64,000 bases of DNA from Apostichopus japonicus (taxonomy: Eukaryota; Echinodermata; Holothuroidea; Aspidochirotida; Stichopodidae): contig NC_092568.1 in the NCBI RefSeq assembly GCF_037975245.1, positions 7,857,501-7,921,500 on the forward strand, in the 5' to 3' direction. Each line of letters starts with the position of its first letter. Within the stretch, counting starts at the first letter, position 1. The notes below the pieces were generated by a model, which did not search any database, was not told the origin of the DNA, and saw only the letters and a list, made by a program, of their open reading frames with translations. A program made the position numbers and the translations under genes. Shown here piece by piece: positions 63,931 to 64,000 of the stretch.

Positions 63931-64000
63931 GGAATTCCCCCCCCCCCCCTTGTTTCTCTCTTTTAAATTAAGCCCTGACGTTTAGGGAACCCATTCATTG

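Larger units (their letters stand above)
57261..64000. other. Repeat-rich intergenic region
   Basis: No supportable gene. It contains a tRNA-like remnant, a two-copy repeat, a (GGAC)n-type satellite, a truncated SINE, long (TA)n, an inverted minisatellite and a small MITE, all listed separately. An exon-like minus-strand frame at 61297-61491 (contains WLKEHRSIFGAKKFMERDRS) looks protein-like but has no confirmed partners. Confidence 0.5.

Overview
This window is animal nuclear DNA: AT-rich, with kilobase-scale GT-AG introns, widely spaced short exons, abundant microsatellites, homopolymer C/G tracts and many non-autonomous DNA transposons and SINE fragments. The spliced genes have clear vertebrate counterparts (RRBP1-type C-terminus, FKBP2, DEGS1, RBM4-type RRM plus zinc knuckle). 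A marine invertebrate deuterostome, perhaps an echinoderm, is my best inference; the sequence alone does not prove it. There are no bacterial operons, CRISPR arrays or rRNA genes.

Layout. (1) 3.3-12.6 kb, plus strand: the last five coding exons of an RRBP1/kinectin-type ER coiled-coil gene, with a possible alternative C-terminal exon. (2) 18.6-22.4 kb, minus strand: a complete four-exon gene for a 253-residue protein that resembles small axonemal (ciliary microtubule) proteins; one intron carries a 646-bp transposon with a 9-10 bp target duplication. (3) 28.6-31.4 kb, plus: a complete four-exon FKBP2 gene (ER peptidyl-prolyl isomerase, 142 residues). (4) 35.4-38.7 kb, plus: a complete four-exon DEGS1 gene (sphingolipid delta-4 desaturase, 328 residues, all three histidine boxes). 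(5) 52.3-55.7 kb, minus: an RBM4/lark-like RNA-binding gene with a single RRM, a CCHC knuckle and an Arg-rich tail. (6) 45.4-51.9 kb, minus: a set of exon-like open segments with matching splice phases; they are either an unidentified gene or 3' exons of the RNA-binding gene. (7) 56-64 kb and most intergenic space: repeats (MITEs, SINE pieces, minisatellites, satellites, foldback elements).

Three of the identified genes (RRBP1-type, FKBP2, DEGS1) encode ER proteins, but nothing shows co-regulation. The most unusual DNA is a 735-bp foldback element at 33938-34672 with a 6-bp target duplication, built from 105-bp units that each carry an internal hairpin. I see no new defence or enzymatic system. 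All exon boundaries are read by eye from splice consensus and reading phase; no transcript data were available.
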